From NCBI GenBank assembly GCA_049323895.1, contig JBMOKT010000022.1, positions 1-64,000 on the forward strand: a stretch of DNA of 64,000 nt. Reading direction: 5' to 3'. Under the pieces are notes generated by a model that saw only the letters and a program-made list of their open reading frames with translations, ran no database searches and was not told the DNA's origin. Made by a program: the position numbers and the translations under genes. Position 1 is the first letter of the stretch. Every line of letters starts with the position of its first letter. Below, piece by piece: positions 54,516 through 63,954 of this stretch. This DNA comes from JBMOKT01 sp049323895. GTDB lineage: Bacteria > Bacillota > Peptococcia > Peptococcales > BICA1-8.

Positions 54516-54791
54516 TTATGCACGTTCATTAATGAAGTTCATGTCTTTTCCATCTTTATTGACAGTAACAACAACGGTCTCGGTAAGAATATCGGCATAA
54601 CTAAAAGATACACGGCGTTCAACTGATTTCTCATTAATCCTTACTACAAACAGATTAGGATAGGTGCTCTCTAAAACACCGGTTCTCTCCACAACCTTTT
54701 TTCTACCCCGGTTAGCTTTTACTTTTATCGCAGTGCCAACATAGGGCTCTAGATCCTGCTTGATCTCAGATAGTACCTTACGAGCAGACAA
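54516..54791 (-). CDS. veg: Veg protein
   Basis: About 91 residues, the usual Veg size. LSEIKQDLEPYVGTAIKVKANRGRKK and SFSYADILTETVVVTV match the family. In Bacillus Veg promotes biofilm gene expression; its basic SH3-like fold suggests nucleic acid or protein binding. A TTG start at 54791 lies after GAAGGTGAT; a longer GTG start at 54809 lacks a ribosome site. Conserved neighbour of yabG. Confidence 0.92.
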   Translation of the reverse strand: MSARKVLSEIKQDLEPYVGTAIKVKANRGRKKVVERTGVLESTYPNLFVVRINEKSVERRVSFSYADILTETVVVTVNKDGKDMNFINERA

Positions 54792-54921
54792 GCGATCACC
54801 TTCTTTCACCTTTTAGACACTACCTATTATACTACCCCGGGGTTAATTTGTCAAATTTAATAAATTATTATACAGGAGACCTTTAACGATTGTCAATAAA
54901 TTATTTTTGTATTAATTTGAC

Positions 54922-55794
54922 TTAATATGGCGATTTAGGGTAGCCCATTCTAAACCGGCCACGGGATTCCACCCCTCCTACACCTTCAATACCGGTAATA
55001 GTATTATTTAAGATATCCTTTAATGATACAACCTCACTTATTGAGCTATAGGCAATTTTTTCTACGATAAATACGGGGTCAAAAGCATGAATCAAAACCC
55101 TTTGGGGTGAGGAAGCAAAGTTTGCCCCTGCTTCTATTAATGCCTCGTAATGAGATTGGCAGGCCCCTGCAAAAATAATTAAGTCATCCCTGCCTGGCTC
55201 ATATTCCCGAGCTTTTCTTACGGCTTGCACAAACTGCTTAGAGTGACGATAACTGTTAATGTCGCTGAAGTCGTTTTTTCCTTTAATTATGCCGTCATGT
55301 CCAGTCATAACAAGGATATCCGGGGTATACTCAACTAAATATTTTATTACCTGTTCTGCCTGGTTGGTTTCCGGTACGTGAAAGCCATATGCCTTTATAC
55401 TCAATTGAGAATATGTTGTCATACATAAATCCAAGTACTCTTTATCTCCATCTAAATGCAGAACGCTCCCTGGGATTTCAAAATGTTCTACCTTTGTTTG
55501 TTTATTTGAGTTACCCCTTGAAAGAAAATTTTCCCTGTCTTTGATTCTCCTTTGAAAAATTCTTTTCATCATTTCACTGTTTTGTTTAATATAAGTTTGC
55601 CTGTAAGAACTAATCTCCGAAGGAGTCTTTTTCTCTAAATCCTCTAATGGTGCATCAGCATAAAGACGTAAATCTACTCCCCTTAGCAGTGCATATGGTT
55701 TTTGTCCGTTTTCCGTAATCTCCTCTACCTTAAACAGAATATCCATATTATGAGATTTACGGGCTACTAAATCGCCAATTTTGATTATACTCAT
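54922..55794 (-). CDS. yabG: sporulation-specific cysteine protease YabG
   Basis: 290 residues. Begins with an SH3-like part (GDLVARKSHNMDILFKV). The protease domain has ILVMTGHDG (H166) and FAGACQSHYEAL (C212), the predicted catalytic His and Cys. YabG trims coat proteins in the mother cell late in sporulation, in clostridia also germination components. It lies next to veg as in Bacillus. Confidence 0.94.
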   Translation of the reverse strand: MSIIKIGDLVARKSHNMDILFKVEEITENGQKPYALLRGVDLRLYADAPLEDLEKKTPSEISSYRQTYIKQNSEMMKRIFQRRIKDRENFLSRGNSNKQTKVEHFEIPGSVLHLDGDKEYLDLCMTTYSQLSIKAYGFHVPETNQAEQVIKYLVEYTPDILVMTGHDGIIKGKNDFSDINSYRHSKQFVQAVRKAREYEPGRDDLIIFAGACQSHYEALIEAGANFASSPQRVLIHAFDPVFIVEKIAYSSISEVVSLKDILNNTITGIEGVGGVESRGRFRMGYPKSPY

Positions 55795-56080
55795 TTTAAT
55801 TGCCCCCTAAGTCATAAATCATCCTCTTCAATATCCTATGTTTTATATGGTCAATTTGTGTTTTAAACAAGCACAATAAAACAAATTGCAGGCATAAGAT
55901 AGTAATAAACCTGCACTAGATAAAGTAAGGGATAGGAAAGATCGAGTTAAGATTGAGATTAAGGTTAAAGTGTAACATCTTTCATGAGGAAAACTTTTTC
56001 CGTAATGGGATTAGTAGTGGCGGGAAAAAGAGTGAAACAGTAATCCATATTACGCAGCAGTTGGATTGGGAGGGATTAGG

Positions 56081-56905
56081 ATGGTTGCGGTGGTCATACC
56101 CGTCAAGAATGAAGGAGAAAGTATCTGGGATACTTTAAAAAACTGTATAGGGCTTAATGCCGACTATATTATTCCTGTTATAAATGGCTGCATAGATAAT
56201 TCAAAAGAAATTATTCTTAGCCACCCAAACAAAAATAACATTAAATTGCTGGAATTTAGTGAAGCCTTGGGAATTGATGTGCCACGGGCTGCAGGGGCAG
56301 CTTTAGCCTACAAGTTAGGCTGTCAGGTTGTTTTATTCCTAGATGGAGATATGAAAGGGGAAATAACTCATCATCTGCTTAAACTTATCCAGGCTGTCAG
56401 ATTTGATTCCATCGATATGGCCCTAACAAACTGTTACCCTTATATTTCCAATAGACCTTATTTAGCCCACACTGTGCTGCGGTACAGAGAAAGACTTAAT
56501 AAAAAACTGGGCCTCTTCAACCAATTAGGGCTGGCTAATCCATCCCACGGACCCCATGCAGTTTCCCGGCGGCTTTTGGAATCTGTTCCATGGTCAGCTT
56601 TGGCTGTACCTCCCTTGAGCCTGGCTATGGCAAGTATTGACAAGCTTAATATTCAAGTAGGGACAGCTGTTGCCCATAATCTTCTGCAGTCATCTGCAAG
56701 AAACGATTACCACAGCCTGCATATTGCAGAAACAATTATTGGGGATTGTCTAACAGCCCTAAATTACCTGGAAGGCAAACCCCTCTCCAGAGAGGAAAAT
56801 GGCATATATTATCTGGGATATCATCCGGAACGTAGATTTGATGTTTTGGAGGAATATGTAAAGTCACTGGGGCTAAAAGATAAAGCTGTGACTAGTGACT
56901 TGTGA
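56081..56905 (+). CDS. family 2-like glycosyltransferase
   Basis: About 274 residues, GT-A fold. The N-terminal VAVVIPVKNEGESIWDTL and DGDMKGEI (metal-binding DxD-like) match. A possible acceptor region follows (NPSHGPHAVSRRLLESVPW). ATG 56081 is seven bases from GGGAGG; a TTG start further up is less likely. The last residues (AVTSDL) are encoded by a GTGACTAGTGACTTG repeat that continues into the spacer, so the true C-terminus may have been altered. Lone plus-strand gene among minus-strand neighbours. Confidence 0.75.
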   Translation: MVAVVIPVKNEGESIWDTLKNCIGLNADYIIPVINGCIDNSKEIILSHPNKNNIKLLEFSEALGIDVPRAAGAALAYKLGCQVVLFLDGDMKGEITHHLLKLIQAVRFDSIDMALTNCYPYISNRPYLAHTVLRYRERLNKKLGLFNQLGLANPSHGPHAVSRRLLESVPWSALAVPPLSLAMASIDKLNIQVGTAVAHNLLQSSARNDYHSLHIAETIIGDCLTALNYLEGKPLSREENGIYYLGYHPERRFDVLEEYVKSLGLKDKAVTSDL

Positions 56906-56917
56906 CTAGTGACTAGA
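56886..56917. repeat. short GTGACTAGTGACTTGTGACTAG-type tandem phrase
   Basis: Several copies of GTGACTA(G/T) with slight changes across the 3' end of the glycosyltransferase gene. Related TAGTGGCTAGT phrases occur at 40071-40107. Between here and 57166 no gene is seen; a hairpin GGCTTACG/CGTAAGCC is at 56997-57021. Confidence 0.6.
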
Positions 56918-57166
56918 AAAAGCGTGTCACCATGAATGTGTTGCTTCCCTGGCCTAAAAGAAAGTAGAAATTTTTGGTCGTCATAAGTGCAACTAAGGCT
57001 TACGCCTGGCGTACGTAAGCCAAGTTTTCTAAACTGTCACGATGAATGCCAATTTACCGGGATGTGCTACCGTGACATCGAAAAATATAGATTATTATTT
57101 TGTTTTATTGAAGGGAGCTCAAAAGCGAGTATTGGCAAGGCATATTGGAATATGGTTTTTGTAGAA

Positions 57167-57302
57167 AATAAAGGCTGTTTAGAAGTAGTATAGAGCAAGG
57201 CGTTGAAAACCCCTGAGACCGGAGGCGTACTAGAGGTACGTTGAGGATCTCAGGGGTTTTCAAGAACGCAGCTATATGCTGCTTATAAACAGCCTTTTAT
57301 TA
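57167..57302. repeat. 136-bp folding repeat (REP/MITE-like element)
   Basis: Nested inverted repeats. An outer AATAAAGGCTGTTTA pairs with TAAACAGCC...TTTATT. A perfect 16-bp inner stem TTGAAAACCCCTGAGA (57203-57218) pairs with 57248-57263. An apical GTAC-TAGAG-GTAC loop sits between GGAGGCGTAC and GTACGTTGAGG. The GGAGGCGTAC...GTACGTTGA core resembles repeats I recall from many genomes. It abuts the stop of the next minus-strand gene and may end its transcript. Confidence 0.7.
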
Positions 57303-58064
57303 TCTAGCGAAGACGTGCTTCCCAATCGTCGTAATAATCGGTCTGCTCCACACCCACTTATTAGTGGCTGTTACGGGGTTCCAGTAATATAACGCTCCCC
57401 CTGTGGGGTCATGACCATTGATTGCATCCCTAACTGCCCTCCTTGATGTTGCATCAGGGGTCAAATAATACTGTCCATCATGTACTGCAGTAAACGCCCA
57501 AGGCTCAAATATTACTCCCCGGACAGTATTAGGAAACTCCGAACTTTCTAATCTGTTTAAGATTACTGCTGCAACAGCAACCTGTCCGCTATATAACTCT
57601 CCCCGTGCTTCTCCGTAAACAGCTTTTGCCATCATATCTAATTCTTCCTGGGTAAAATTGTAGTTGCTGTGACTACGGGAAGGAGTTGCTGCTGAAATGG
57701 GAATTCTCAGCTTTTGACCAATCTTGATAGTATTGCTTGAAATACCATTTTCCCTTTTAATTGCATCTACCGTTGTTCCATAACCCTTTGCTAATAGAAA
57801 TAAAGTATCTCCGGCTTTAACTGTGTACAAATTGCTGCTGCCTGGTTTTGCGGCGATGTTAAGATACATGCCTGGTACTATATTAGAACTCTGCAAGCCG
57901 TTTTCCTGCATTATGGACTGGTAGGATATTCCGTATCTTTGTCCTATTTTGAACAAAGTATCACCCGGCACTACCGTATAACCAAAAGCCAGAATAGGTA
58001 CTGCCAAAATAGGAATAAATAAAAAGGCTAGCACTATACTGGCAATAGCTTTCTTATAGCCCAT
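57300..58064 (-). CDS. LysM-anchored SleB/CwlJ-type cell wall hydrolase
   Basis: 254 residues. Signal peptide (about 1-27), two LysM modules (about 28-72: YTVVPGDTLFKIGQRYG, and 79-123: YTVKAGDTLFLLAKGYG), and a Hydrolase_2 domain (about 137-254). This contains MAKAVYGEARGELYSGQVAVAAVILNRL with the catalytic Glu in YGEARGE. SleB-type enzymes are lytic transglycosylases for spore cortex. Lone gene; a YabG/SleB-like sporulation setting. Confidence 0.88.
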   Translation of the reverse strand: MGYKKAIASIVLAFLFIPILAVPILAFGYTVVPGDTLFKIGQRYGISYQSIMQENGLQSSNIVPGMYLNIAAKPGSSNLYTVKAGDTLFLLAKGYGTTVDAIKRENGISSNTIKIGQKLRIPISAATPSRSHSNYNFTQEELDMMAKAVYGEARGELYSGQVAVAAVILNRLESSEFPNTVRGVIFEPWAFTAVHDGQYYLTPDATSRRAVRDAINGHDPTGGALYYWNPVTATNKWVWSRPIITTIGKHVFAR

Positions 58065-58167
58065 TCTTCCCCCTCCTTTATTCGACTTTTTGCGACAACT
58101 TCATTATAATCGTGAGTGTGTATAATTTCAGCCCACAAATAAAGGAAGGATATGAAAAAAATTGTAT

Positions 58168-59010
58168 TTACTGCTTGTATTCCGCCAAGCCATTTGCCAG
58201 CCTTACATACTCCTCCAGCGATAGGGTCTCTCCCCTCCGTTGAGGATCAATTCCCGCTTCCTCCAGAAGGCGACCTATTTCTTCCTTGCCAATTCCCAGC
58301 AGCTTTAACCCGTTGGCCAGGGTTTTTCTGCGTTGGTTAAAGGCAGCCTTAATAAGTTTTTTTAAGATGCTTACATCAGTTACAGGATAAGGCGCTTCCT
58401 TCCGTACATCTAAGACAACTACAGCTGAGTCAACATCAGGGCGGGGTGTGAACACATTTTTGGAAACATAAAAAGCAATTTTAGGCTTCGTATAAAAGTT
58501 CAGGCTGACCGTTAAGGCTCCGTAATCTTTTGTACTTGGTTGAGCCGTAAATCTTTCTGCAACTTCCTTCTGAACCATAATGACAATTTTTTCAATTTTA
58601 AAGCCGCTTTCCAAAAAATGCATAACTAAAGGTGTTGTTATATAGTAAGGAAGGTTTGCTACTATTTTGTAGGACCGCAGCTCTCCCATTTCTTCCCGCA
58701 CCAGTTCATCCAAATCAATCTTTAAAGCATCGCCTTCTATAATTTTTATATTATTATATTCCGACAGGTTTTCATTTAAGATGGGGATAAGATCCTTATC
58801 TATTTCAATAGCCAAAACCTTTCCTGCCTGCCTTGCCAGTGCTTTAGTAAGGGTGCCGGCACCAGGCCCTATCTCAACAATAACATCATCCTGTTGGATT
58901 TCTCCTGTCTCAACAATTTTATTCAGGATACCCGGGTCAGTAATAAAATTCTGCCCAAATTTTTTCTTGAACTTAAAACCGTGTTTTCCCAGTAACTCTT
59001 TTAAACTCAT
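58168..59010 (-). CDS. rsmA: 16S rRNA dimethyladenosine transferase
   Basis: 280 residues (KsgA). The SAM site is VEIGPGAGTLTKALARQ, and the catalytic motif is VANLPYYITTPLV. It dimethylates two adjacent adenines near the 3' end of 16S rRNA during small-subunit assembly. It starts 2 bp after rnmV, the standard Firmicute pairing. Confidence 0.96.
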   Translation of the reverse strand: MSLKELLGKHGFKFKKKFGQNFITDPGILNKIVETGEIQQDDVIVEIGPGAGTLTKALARQAGKVLAIEIDKDLIPILNENLSEYNNIKIIEGDALKIDLDELVREEMGELRSYKIVANLPYYITTPLVMHFLESGFKIEKIVIMVQKEVAERFTAQPSTKDYGALTVSLNFYTKPKIAFYVSKNVFTPRPDVDSAVVVLDVRKEAPYPVTDVSILKKLIKAAFNQRRKTLANGLKLLGIGKEEIGRLLEEAGIDPQRRGETLSLEEYVRLANGLAEYKQ

Positions 59011-59012
59011 TG

Positions 59013-59564
59013 TTAATCAAGCCTCTCTATCTGTAATAAGGCTGCCTTGACTTCAGACAAAGGAATATTATAGGAGTTCAGCCTCTTTAAAAACTGCTTG
59101 GCATTAGTTTTGCCTATTCCTAATATTTGTCCCAGTTTGGAACGCCTTTGAGAACCATAGGCAGAACCGGTGAGGTTCCACTCACACAAGTCCTGTAATG
59201 TATAAACATTACTGTAGTCTTTATTCTCTACCCTCGCCTGAACTAATGCCTTCCTGATTGCCTCAGGAGACGCATATTCCACACCCAGCTTGCCTGTATT
59301 TTTACAGCGGGCTTCTTCCCTATCCAGATAGGCATGTTTACAGGGGCTGAGTCGTTGGCTTATTTGGGAGCGGATTTTTTCACCAGGATAATCAGGGTCC
59401 GTTAGGATGACAATGCCACAGCGTTGGGCAGCACCTTCAATTTTCTTATAAATTTCCTCATTTAATCCCATCCCGCTGGTTGTAATAATTTCAGCATCCA
59501 CTGCCCTCTTTACGGCACTTACATCATCCTTGCCTTCCACCACAATAACCTCTTTTATTTTCAT
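59013..59564 (-). CDS. rnmV: ribonuclease M5
   Basis: 183 residues with an N-terminal Toprim domain (VIVVEGKDDVSAV; VILTDPDYPGEKIR), followed by the RNase M5 C-terminal domain (SKLGQILGIGKTNAKQFLKRLNSYN). It matures the ends of 5S rRNA precursors. Translationally close to rsmA. Confidence 0.95.
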   Translation of the reverse strand: MKIKEVIVVEGKDDVSAVKRAVDAEIITTSGMGLNEEIYKKIEGAAQRCGIVILTDPDYPGEKIRSQISQRLSPCKHAYLDREEARCKNTGKLGVEYASPEAIRKALVQARVENKDYSNVYTLQDLCEWNLTGSAYGSQRRSKLGQILGIGKTNAKQFLKRLNSYNIPLSEVKAALLQIERLD

Positions 59565-59622
59565 GATTTTCCCTTTCTGTGATCAAAACTAACTTTATTA
59601 TTATATTTTTTATTTCTTCTAG

Positions 59623-59660
59623 AAAAAAGTCAAGGCGTATATTGACATACATACCTTGAC
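59623..59660 (-). terminator. intrinsic terminator after yabE
   Basis: GTCAAGG/CCTTGAC with an inner GTAT/ATAC extension and six U residues on the minus strand, 29 bp past the stop. Confidence 0.75.
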
Positions 59661-59688
59661 CTTTTGAAGGCTGAGTTTAAATTATTAA

Positions 59689-60477
59689 TCATTCAAGGAT
59701 AAGAACCCGTACATGCCTTCTGCCCCAGGAAAGGCATTCTCTCTTTGTTTCCATAAATAAATCAATACGCTTTCCCTTAATATAGCCTCCTGTGTCCTGG
59801 GCAACCCCGAAGCCATATCCTTCTATCCATACTTTAGTTCCTAAAGGAATCACTTCTGGATCAACAGCAATAGTTCCTACCTCTGGATATACCCCGGTAA
59901 ATGTCCTGTTGCCCGTATGGGTATAAGCAGAGGCTTCCATAACAAGAACATCTTTTGCATTGGTTGGTCTCCCAGAGGATATGGCAACCTTGGTTCTTTG
60001 CCCTTTCAGCAATATTTCCGGTTTGGGATTTTTTAAAATTTGTTCAGAAATCACTTCCCGGGAAACCTCTACACCTTCCCGATAAGTAACCTGGTACTTT
60101 ACCTTTTTTAAGCCAGGCTGACCTTCTTGGATTTTTTTACTGAAGCCTTTGGTTATTTTAAAGCTGTTTTGGGTCTCCCGGTCAAACGGTATTTCCTCTA
60201 ATTCTGAAACCACTTCTATAAGCGGGCGAACTATTTTAACAAAAAAAGTATCATCACTAAACTGTACATTTAAACTGTCGTCTTCAGCCAGGGTGATTTG
60301 CTCATCCTTTAAAATTTTATCAATGCTGCTTTCAACGGAATATAATTCTTTTTCCTGTCCATCAGCATTGATAAGATAGCGGTATAACTTTAGATCATCA
60401 TTGGCATAATCATTGACAGCCCACTGGGATGGTACGAATGCCGATGTTAATAAAATCAGCAGTACTAATCTTTTCAT
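59689..60477 (-). CDS. yabE: G5 and 3D domain cell-wall protein (YabE-like)
   Basis: 262 residues. N-terminal signal segment, a DUF348/G5 region (VKYQVTYREGVEVSREVISEQILKNPKPEIL) and a C-terminal 3D domain with three aspartates (TIAVDPEVIPLGTKVWIEG; AQDTGGYIKGKRIDLFM). The domain is related to resuscitation-promoting factors and MltA, so peptidoglycan cleavage is likely. Shorter than B. subtilis YabE, with the same neighbours. Confidence 0.88.
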   Translation of the reverse strand: MKRLVLLILLTSAFVPSQWAVNDYANDDLKLYRYLINADGQEKELYSVESSIDKILKDEQITLAEDDSLNVQFSDDTFFVKIVRPLIEVVSELEEIPFDRETQNSFKITKGFSKKIQEGQPGLKKVKYQVTYREGVEVSREVISEQILKNPKPEILLKGQRTKVAISSGRPTNAKDVLVMEASAYTHTGNRTFTGVYPEVGTIAVDPEVIPLGTKVWIEGYGFGVAQDTGGYIKGKRIDLFMETKRECLSWGRRHVRVLILE

Positions 60478-60576
60478 CTTCTCTCCCCTTCAAATCCCCA
60501 AACCATCTATATTCATTACCAGTCCTACAATATTTTATGCATTTTACCAGATTTAGGGGAGAGTTTAAAATCTATA

Positions 60577-61344
60577 TTATTTTATCTCAAATAATTTTTG
60601 ACCATTATCCTTGGTAATTTGAGCCACTTGTTCCCATCTTAAATTTCTTATTTTCGCTATTTTTTCTGCTACCAGCTTCACATAAGCGGGCTCATTCCTT
60701 TTACCCCTAAAAGGATGGGGAGTAAGATAGGGACAGTCTGTTTCAATCAGCAGTGATTCCAGGGGTATTTTTTCCGCTACCTCAATGAGTTTACGTGCAT
60801 TGTTAAAAGTTACCGGCCCCCCGATAGATATATAAAATCCCATATCTAGAATTTCTTTGGCCATCTCCCAGCTCCCAGAATAGGCGTGGAAAACCCCGCC
60901 TACTTCAAAAGCCCTTTCCTCCCTGACTATTGTCAGAACATCCTGATGAGCATCCCGGTCATGGATGATGATGGGTTTTTGCAAATCCTTTGCCATGGCA
61001 ATCTGCTGACGAAAAACATCCCTTTGTACATCCCGGGGTGAATTATCCCAATAATAATCCAGCCCCATTTCCCCTAAGGCTGCTACCTTGGGGTGCCCCG
61101 CCAGCTTATAAAGCTCTTCCCAAAATCCTTTGCTTTGATCTTTGGCATCATGGGGATGCAAGCCAACGGAAGCATAAATGAAATCATATTTTTCAGCCAA
61201 GGCTATGGAACTGCGGGCATGACGGAGATTATACCCCACATTAAGAATTAAGCTCACATGATGCTCCGCTGCCCTTTTTACTACATCACCAACATCATCC
61301 TGAAATTTTTTATCCTCTAAGTGTGCATGTGTATCAAAAAGCAT
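60577..61344 (-). CDS. tatD: TatD-family metal-dependent DNase
   Basis: 255 residues, TIM-barrel hydrolase. DTHAHLEDKKF provides the first metal ligands, then GEMGLDYYW, IHDRDAH, HAYSGS and IETDCPYLTP. It acts as a 3'-5' nuclease. Starts 12 bp after metG in the conserved order metG-tatD-yabE. Confidence 0.95.
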   Translation of the reverse strand: MLFDTHAHLEDKKFQDDVGDVVKRAAEHHVSLILNVGYNLRHARSSIALAEKYDFIYASVGLHPHDAKDQSKGFWEELYKLAGHPKVAALGEMGLDYYWDNSPRDVQRDVFRQQIAMAKDLQKPIIIHDRDAHQDVLTIVREERAFEVGGVFHAYSGSWEMAKEILDMGFYISIGGPVTFNNARKLIEVAEKIPLESLLIETDCPYLTPHPFRGKRNEPAYVKLVAEKIAKIRNLRWEQVAQITKDNGQKLFEIK

Positions 61345-61356
61345 CTATCCTACCCC

Positions 61357-63276
61357 TTACTTTACTTTACTGCCGGACGGCATATCTTTTATAATATTAA
61401 TTACTTCCAGGGTATCCTCATGGGATGCAGCTAGTATCATGCCCTGGGACATTATCCCCCTGAGCTTGACCGGTTTTAGATTAGCCACCAGTATTACCTT
61501 TTTGCCAATTAAATCCTGAGGTTGGTAGTGTTTGGCTATTCCGGAAACTATGGTCCTGATTTCTTCCCCCATTTTCACTTCCAGCTTCAACAATTTATCA
61601 GCCTTTTCTACCTTCTCGCAATTTACTACCTCTACCACACGTAAATCCAATTTAGCAAAATCTTCTATGGAAACTTCCTCTTTAATAGGCTCCATAACAG
61701 CTTTAACCTCTACAGGTTCTTCCTTTTCGTCTTCTAATACCTTGGGGTCAATCCTGGGGAAAATAGCTTCTTTTTTATTTACTTTACCATTAGCCTGGAG
61801 AATTCCCCAGGTTTTTGCATCTTCCCATGGGCTTTGACTAAAATCAAAACCAATCTGTTCACCAACCTTAGCAGGTACTAAAGGCATAGCTGGAGTAAGC
61901 AGTGTAGTGCTTATTCTAATAACCTCCAATAGATTGTATAAAACTGTCCCCAACCTTTCCTTTTGTGCTTCATCCTTGGCCAATAACCAAGGCATATTTT
62001 CATCAATGTATTTATTGGCCCTGCTGATAAGCTTCCAGATAGAGGCTAAGGCATTGGCAAAGTCCATTTTCTCAATATAGTTTTCTGCTTCCTCGGGGAC
62101 TCTGGCCGCTAATGCCTTAAGGTCCTGGTCATAATCACCTGCCCCATTGCCCTGGGGAATGAATCCGTCAAAGTATTTATCTACCATGGCTACTGTTCTG
62201 CTGACAAGATTACCAAAATCATTGGCTAAATCGGTATTGCACCTTTGAATAAGTGCTTCTTCCGAGTAATAGCCATCCGAGCCTGCCGGAATTTCTCTGA
62301 GAAGGAAATACCTTATTGAATCCACACCGTATTTATCCATGAGTATGTTGGGATCAACAACATTACCCTTTGATTTGGACATTTTGCCGCTTTCCAAAAG
62401 CAGCCAGCCATGTCCGTACACCTTTTTCGGAAGGGGAAGCCCTGCTGCCATTAATATTGTAGGCCAAATGACTGTATGGAATCTGACAATGTCCTTACCT
62501 ACCAGGTGGATATCCGCCGGCCAATACTTTTGATAAAGTCCATCTTTTTCCGTACCATAGCCCAATGCAGAAATATAGTTGGTCAGGGCATCAAACCAAA
62601 CATAAATGACATGCCTTTCATTGATAGGTACCTGAATTCCCCAGTCAAAGGTAGTCCTGGAGACACATAAATCTTCAAGACCCTGCTTGATAAAGTTTAC
62701 CATCTCATTCCTACGAGAAACAGGCTGGATAAATTCAGGGTTTTTCTCTATATATTTCAATAATTGATCCTGGTATTTTGACATTTTAAAAAAGTAGCTT
62801 TCCTCTTTGATTAATTCCACGGTCCTGCCACAGTCGGGACAATTGCCCTCACTCAACTGTCTTTCTGTAAAGAAGGTTTCGCAAGGGGTACAGTACCAGC
62901 CCTCATATTCAGATTTATATATATCCCCTTTTTCATAGATTGTCTTAAATATATTCTGCACTACTTCCTTGTGCCTGGGCTCTGTGGTTCGTATAAAGTC
63001 ATCATAGGAAATGTTCAAGCGGGACCATAGCTTCTCAAAACCTGCAACTATCTTATCCACGTATTCCTTAGGTTCTACCCCTTGTCCTTTAGCAGATCTT
63101 TCAATTTTCTGACCGTGTTCATCAGAACCCGTTAAAAACCACACATCATAGCCCTTCAATCTTTTATAGCGGGCCATGGTATCAGCCATAACTGTAGTTA
63201 AAGCATGTCCGATATGTAAATTGGCACTGGGATAATAAATAGGTGTAGTGATGTAAAAACTCTTCTTCTCAACCAT
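61357..63276 (-). CDS. metG: methionyl-tRNA synthetase
   Basis: About 639 residues. HIGHALT (HIGH motif), a zinc knuckle (CTPCETF...CPDCG), KMSKSKGN, and a C-terminal tRNA-binding domain (EDFAKLDLRVVEVVNCEK). It charges tRNA-Met. ATG 63276, nine bases after GGAGG, is chosen over the ATG at 63291, which overlaps the site. A T-box leader with AUG specifier precedes it. Confidence 0.97.
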   Translation of the reverse strand: MVEKKSFYITTPIYYPSANLHIGHALTTVMADTMARYKRLKGYDVWFLTGSDEHGQKIERSAKGQGVEPKEYVDKIVAGFEKLWSRLNISYDDFIRTTEPRHKEVVQNIFKTIYEKGDIYKSEYEGWYCTPCETFFTERQLSEGNCPDCGRTVELIKEESYFFKMSKYQDQLLKYIEKNPEFIQPVSRRNEMVNFIKQGLEDLCVSRTTFDWGIQVPINERHVIYVWFDALTNYISALGYGTEKDGLYQKYWPADIHLVGKDIVRFHTVIWPTILMAAGLPLPKKVYGHGWLLLESGKMSKSKGNVVDPNILMDKYGVDSIRYFLLREIPAGSDGYYSEEALIQRCNTDLANDFGNLVSRTVAMVDKYFDGFIPQGNGAGDYDQDLKALAARVPEEAENYIEKMDFANALASIWKLISRANKYIDENMPWLLAKDEAQKERLGTVLYNLLEVIRISTTLLTPAMPLVPAKVGEQIGFDFSQSPWEDAKTWGILQANGKVNKKEAIFPRIDPKVLEDEKEEPVEVKAVMEPIKEEVSIEDFAKLDLRVVEVVNCEKVEKADKLLKLEVKMGEEIRTIVSGIAKHYQPQDLIGKKVILVANLKPVKLRGIMSQGMILAASHEDTLEVINIIKDMPSGSKVK

Positions 63277-63303
63277 AAAATCGACCTCCATGTTTTTAAT
63301 TAG

Positions 63304-63540
63304 GAGTAAGTTACTCGGCTATTCTGTATGATGCATCCTTTAAGCTTGACCCGTGAGCAGATGCGTCAGCCTGAATTATTAGTTGGGGAGATTCCTCTGA
63401 CCCCAAAGGAAACATCTAAGAGAGGTGTGTCCCCTTTCTAATTTGTGATGCATCCCAAGGAATAACCCTAAAGCAGATGCCAAGTGGTTTCCTTAACCTT
63501 TACCTGTCATGCAGTTAGCCCATTAGCTTACCTTTACCTT
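63304..63540. repeat. degenerate repeats between the T-box and metG
   Basis: Two related units each start TGATGCATCC and contain AGCAGATGC (63329-63377 and 63446-63480). Positions 63447-63514 match 50259-50330 in inverse orientation. No gene is seen. Confidence 0.55.
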
Positions 63541-63549
63541 AGCAAGACT

Positions 63550-63815
63550 AAAAAAAGCCCTCACCCCATACAGGGACAAGAAGCTCTTGTGTTACCACCC
63601 TGCTTCATTCCTATCTTGCGACAGAAAACTCAGCATCTCCACGAATATATATCAGGAGAAAGCTCTTTAACGGGAGCCAAACGGAAAAACGGTTCCAGAT
63701 CCATCTTCACCATCTTTAGTCAGTATGGGCTTCCACCTGTCTCCCATTTCTCTGGTACTGCTTACTTAATGGCTACTCAATCCTTCATTACTTTATCCTT
63801 TGAACTTTGGTAAAA
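63550..63815 (-). promoter_or_regulatory. T-box leader of metG with Met (AUG) specifier
   Basis: On the minus strand: AGAGA motif, CAGGTGGAAGCC, specifier AUG (63713-63711) in AAAGATGGTGAAG, CTGGAACC closing stem I, the T-box GCAGGGTGGTAACAC near 63605-63590, then a terminator stem (AGCTTCTTGTCCC with GGGGTGAGGGCT) and seven U residues at 63556-63550. Uncharged tRNA-Met would let transcription reach metG. Confidence 0.9.
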
Positions 63816-63925
63816 ATAAGTATACTAAAAAAATTATGTATATGTCAAGTTTTACCGATTTTGTCATAATTGCTCGAATGCATTACCATTATTATTATTT
63901 TTTTACAAAATATTAGGAAAAACTC

Positions 63926-63954
63926 TTGACTTATACTGGAAGGGCTGGTATCAT
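63926..63954 (+). promoter_or_regulatory. sigma-A promoter of the gene beyond the right edge (probably abrB)
   Basis: TTGACT (63926-63931), 17-bp spacer, TATCAT (63949-63954), then AGGAAAGAGGGGG near the window end as a ribosome site. In Bacillus abrB is divergent from metS at this place. Confidence 0.6.

Noticed and set aside
56987..57193. 68-codon plus-strand frame
   Set aside because: Spans a hairpin and runs into the folding repeat; composition is not gene-like.
63484..63813. 109-codon plus-strand frame over the metG leader
   Set aside because: Antisense of the T-box RNA; the RNA motifs explain the region.
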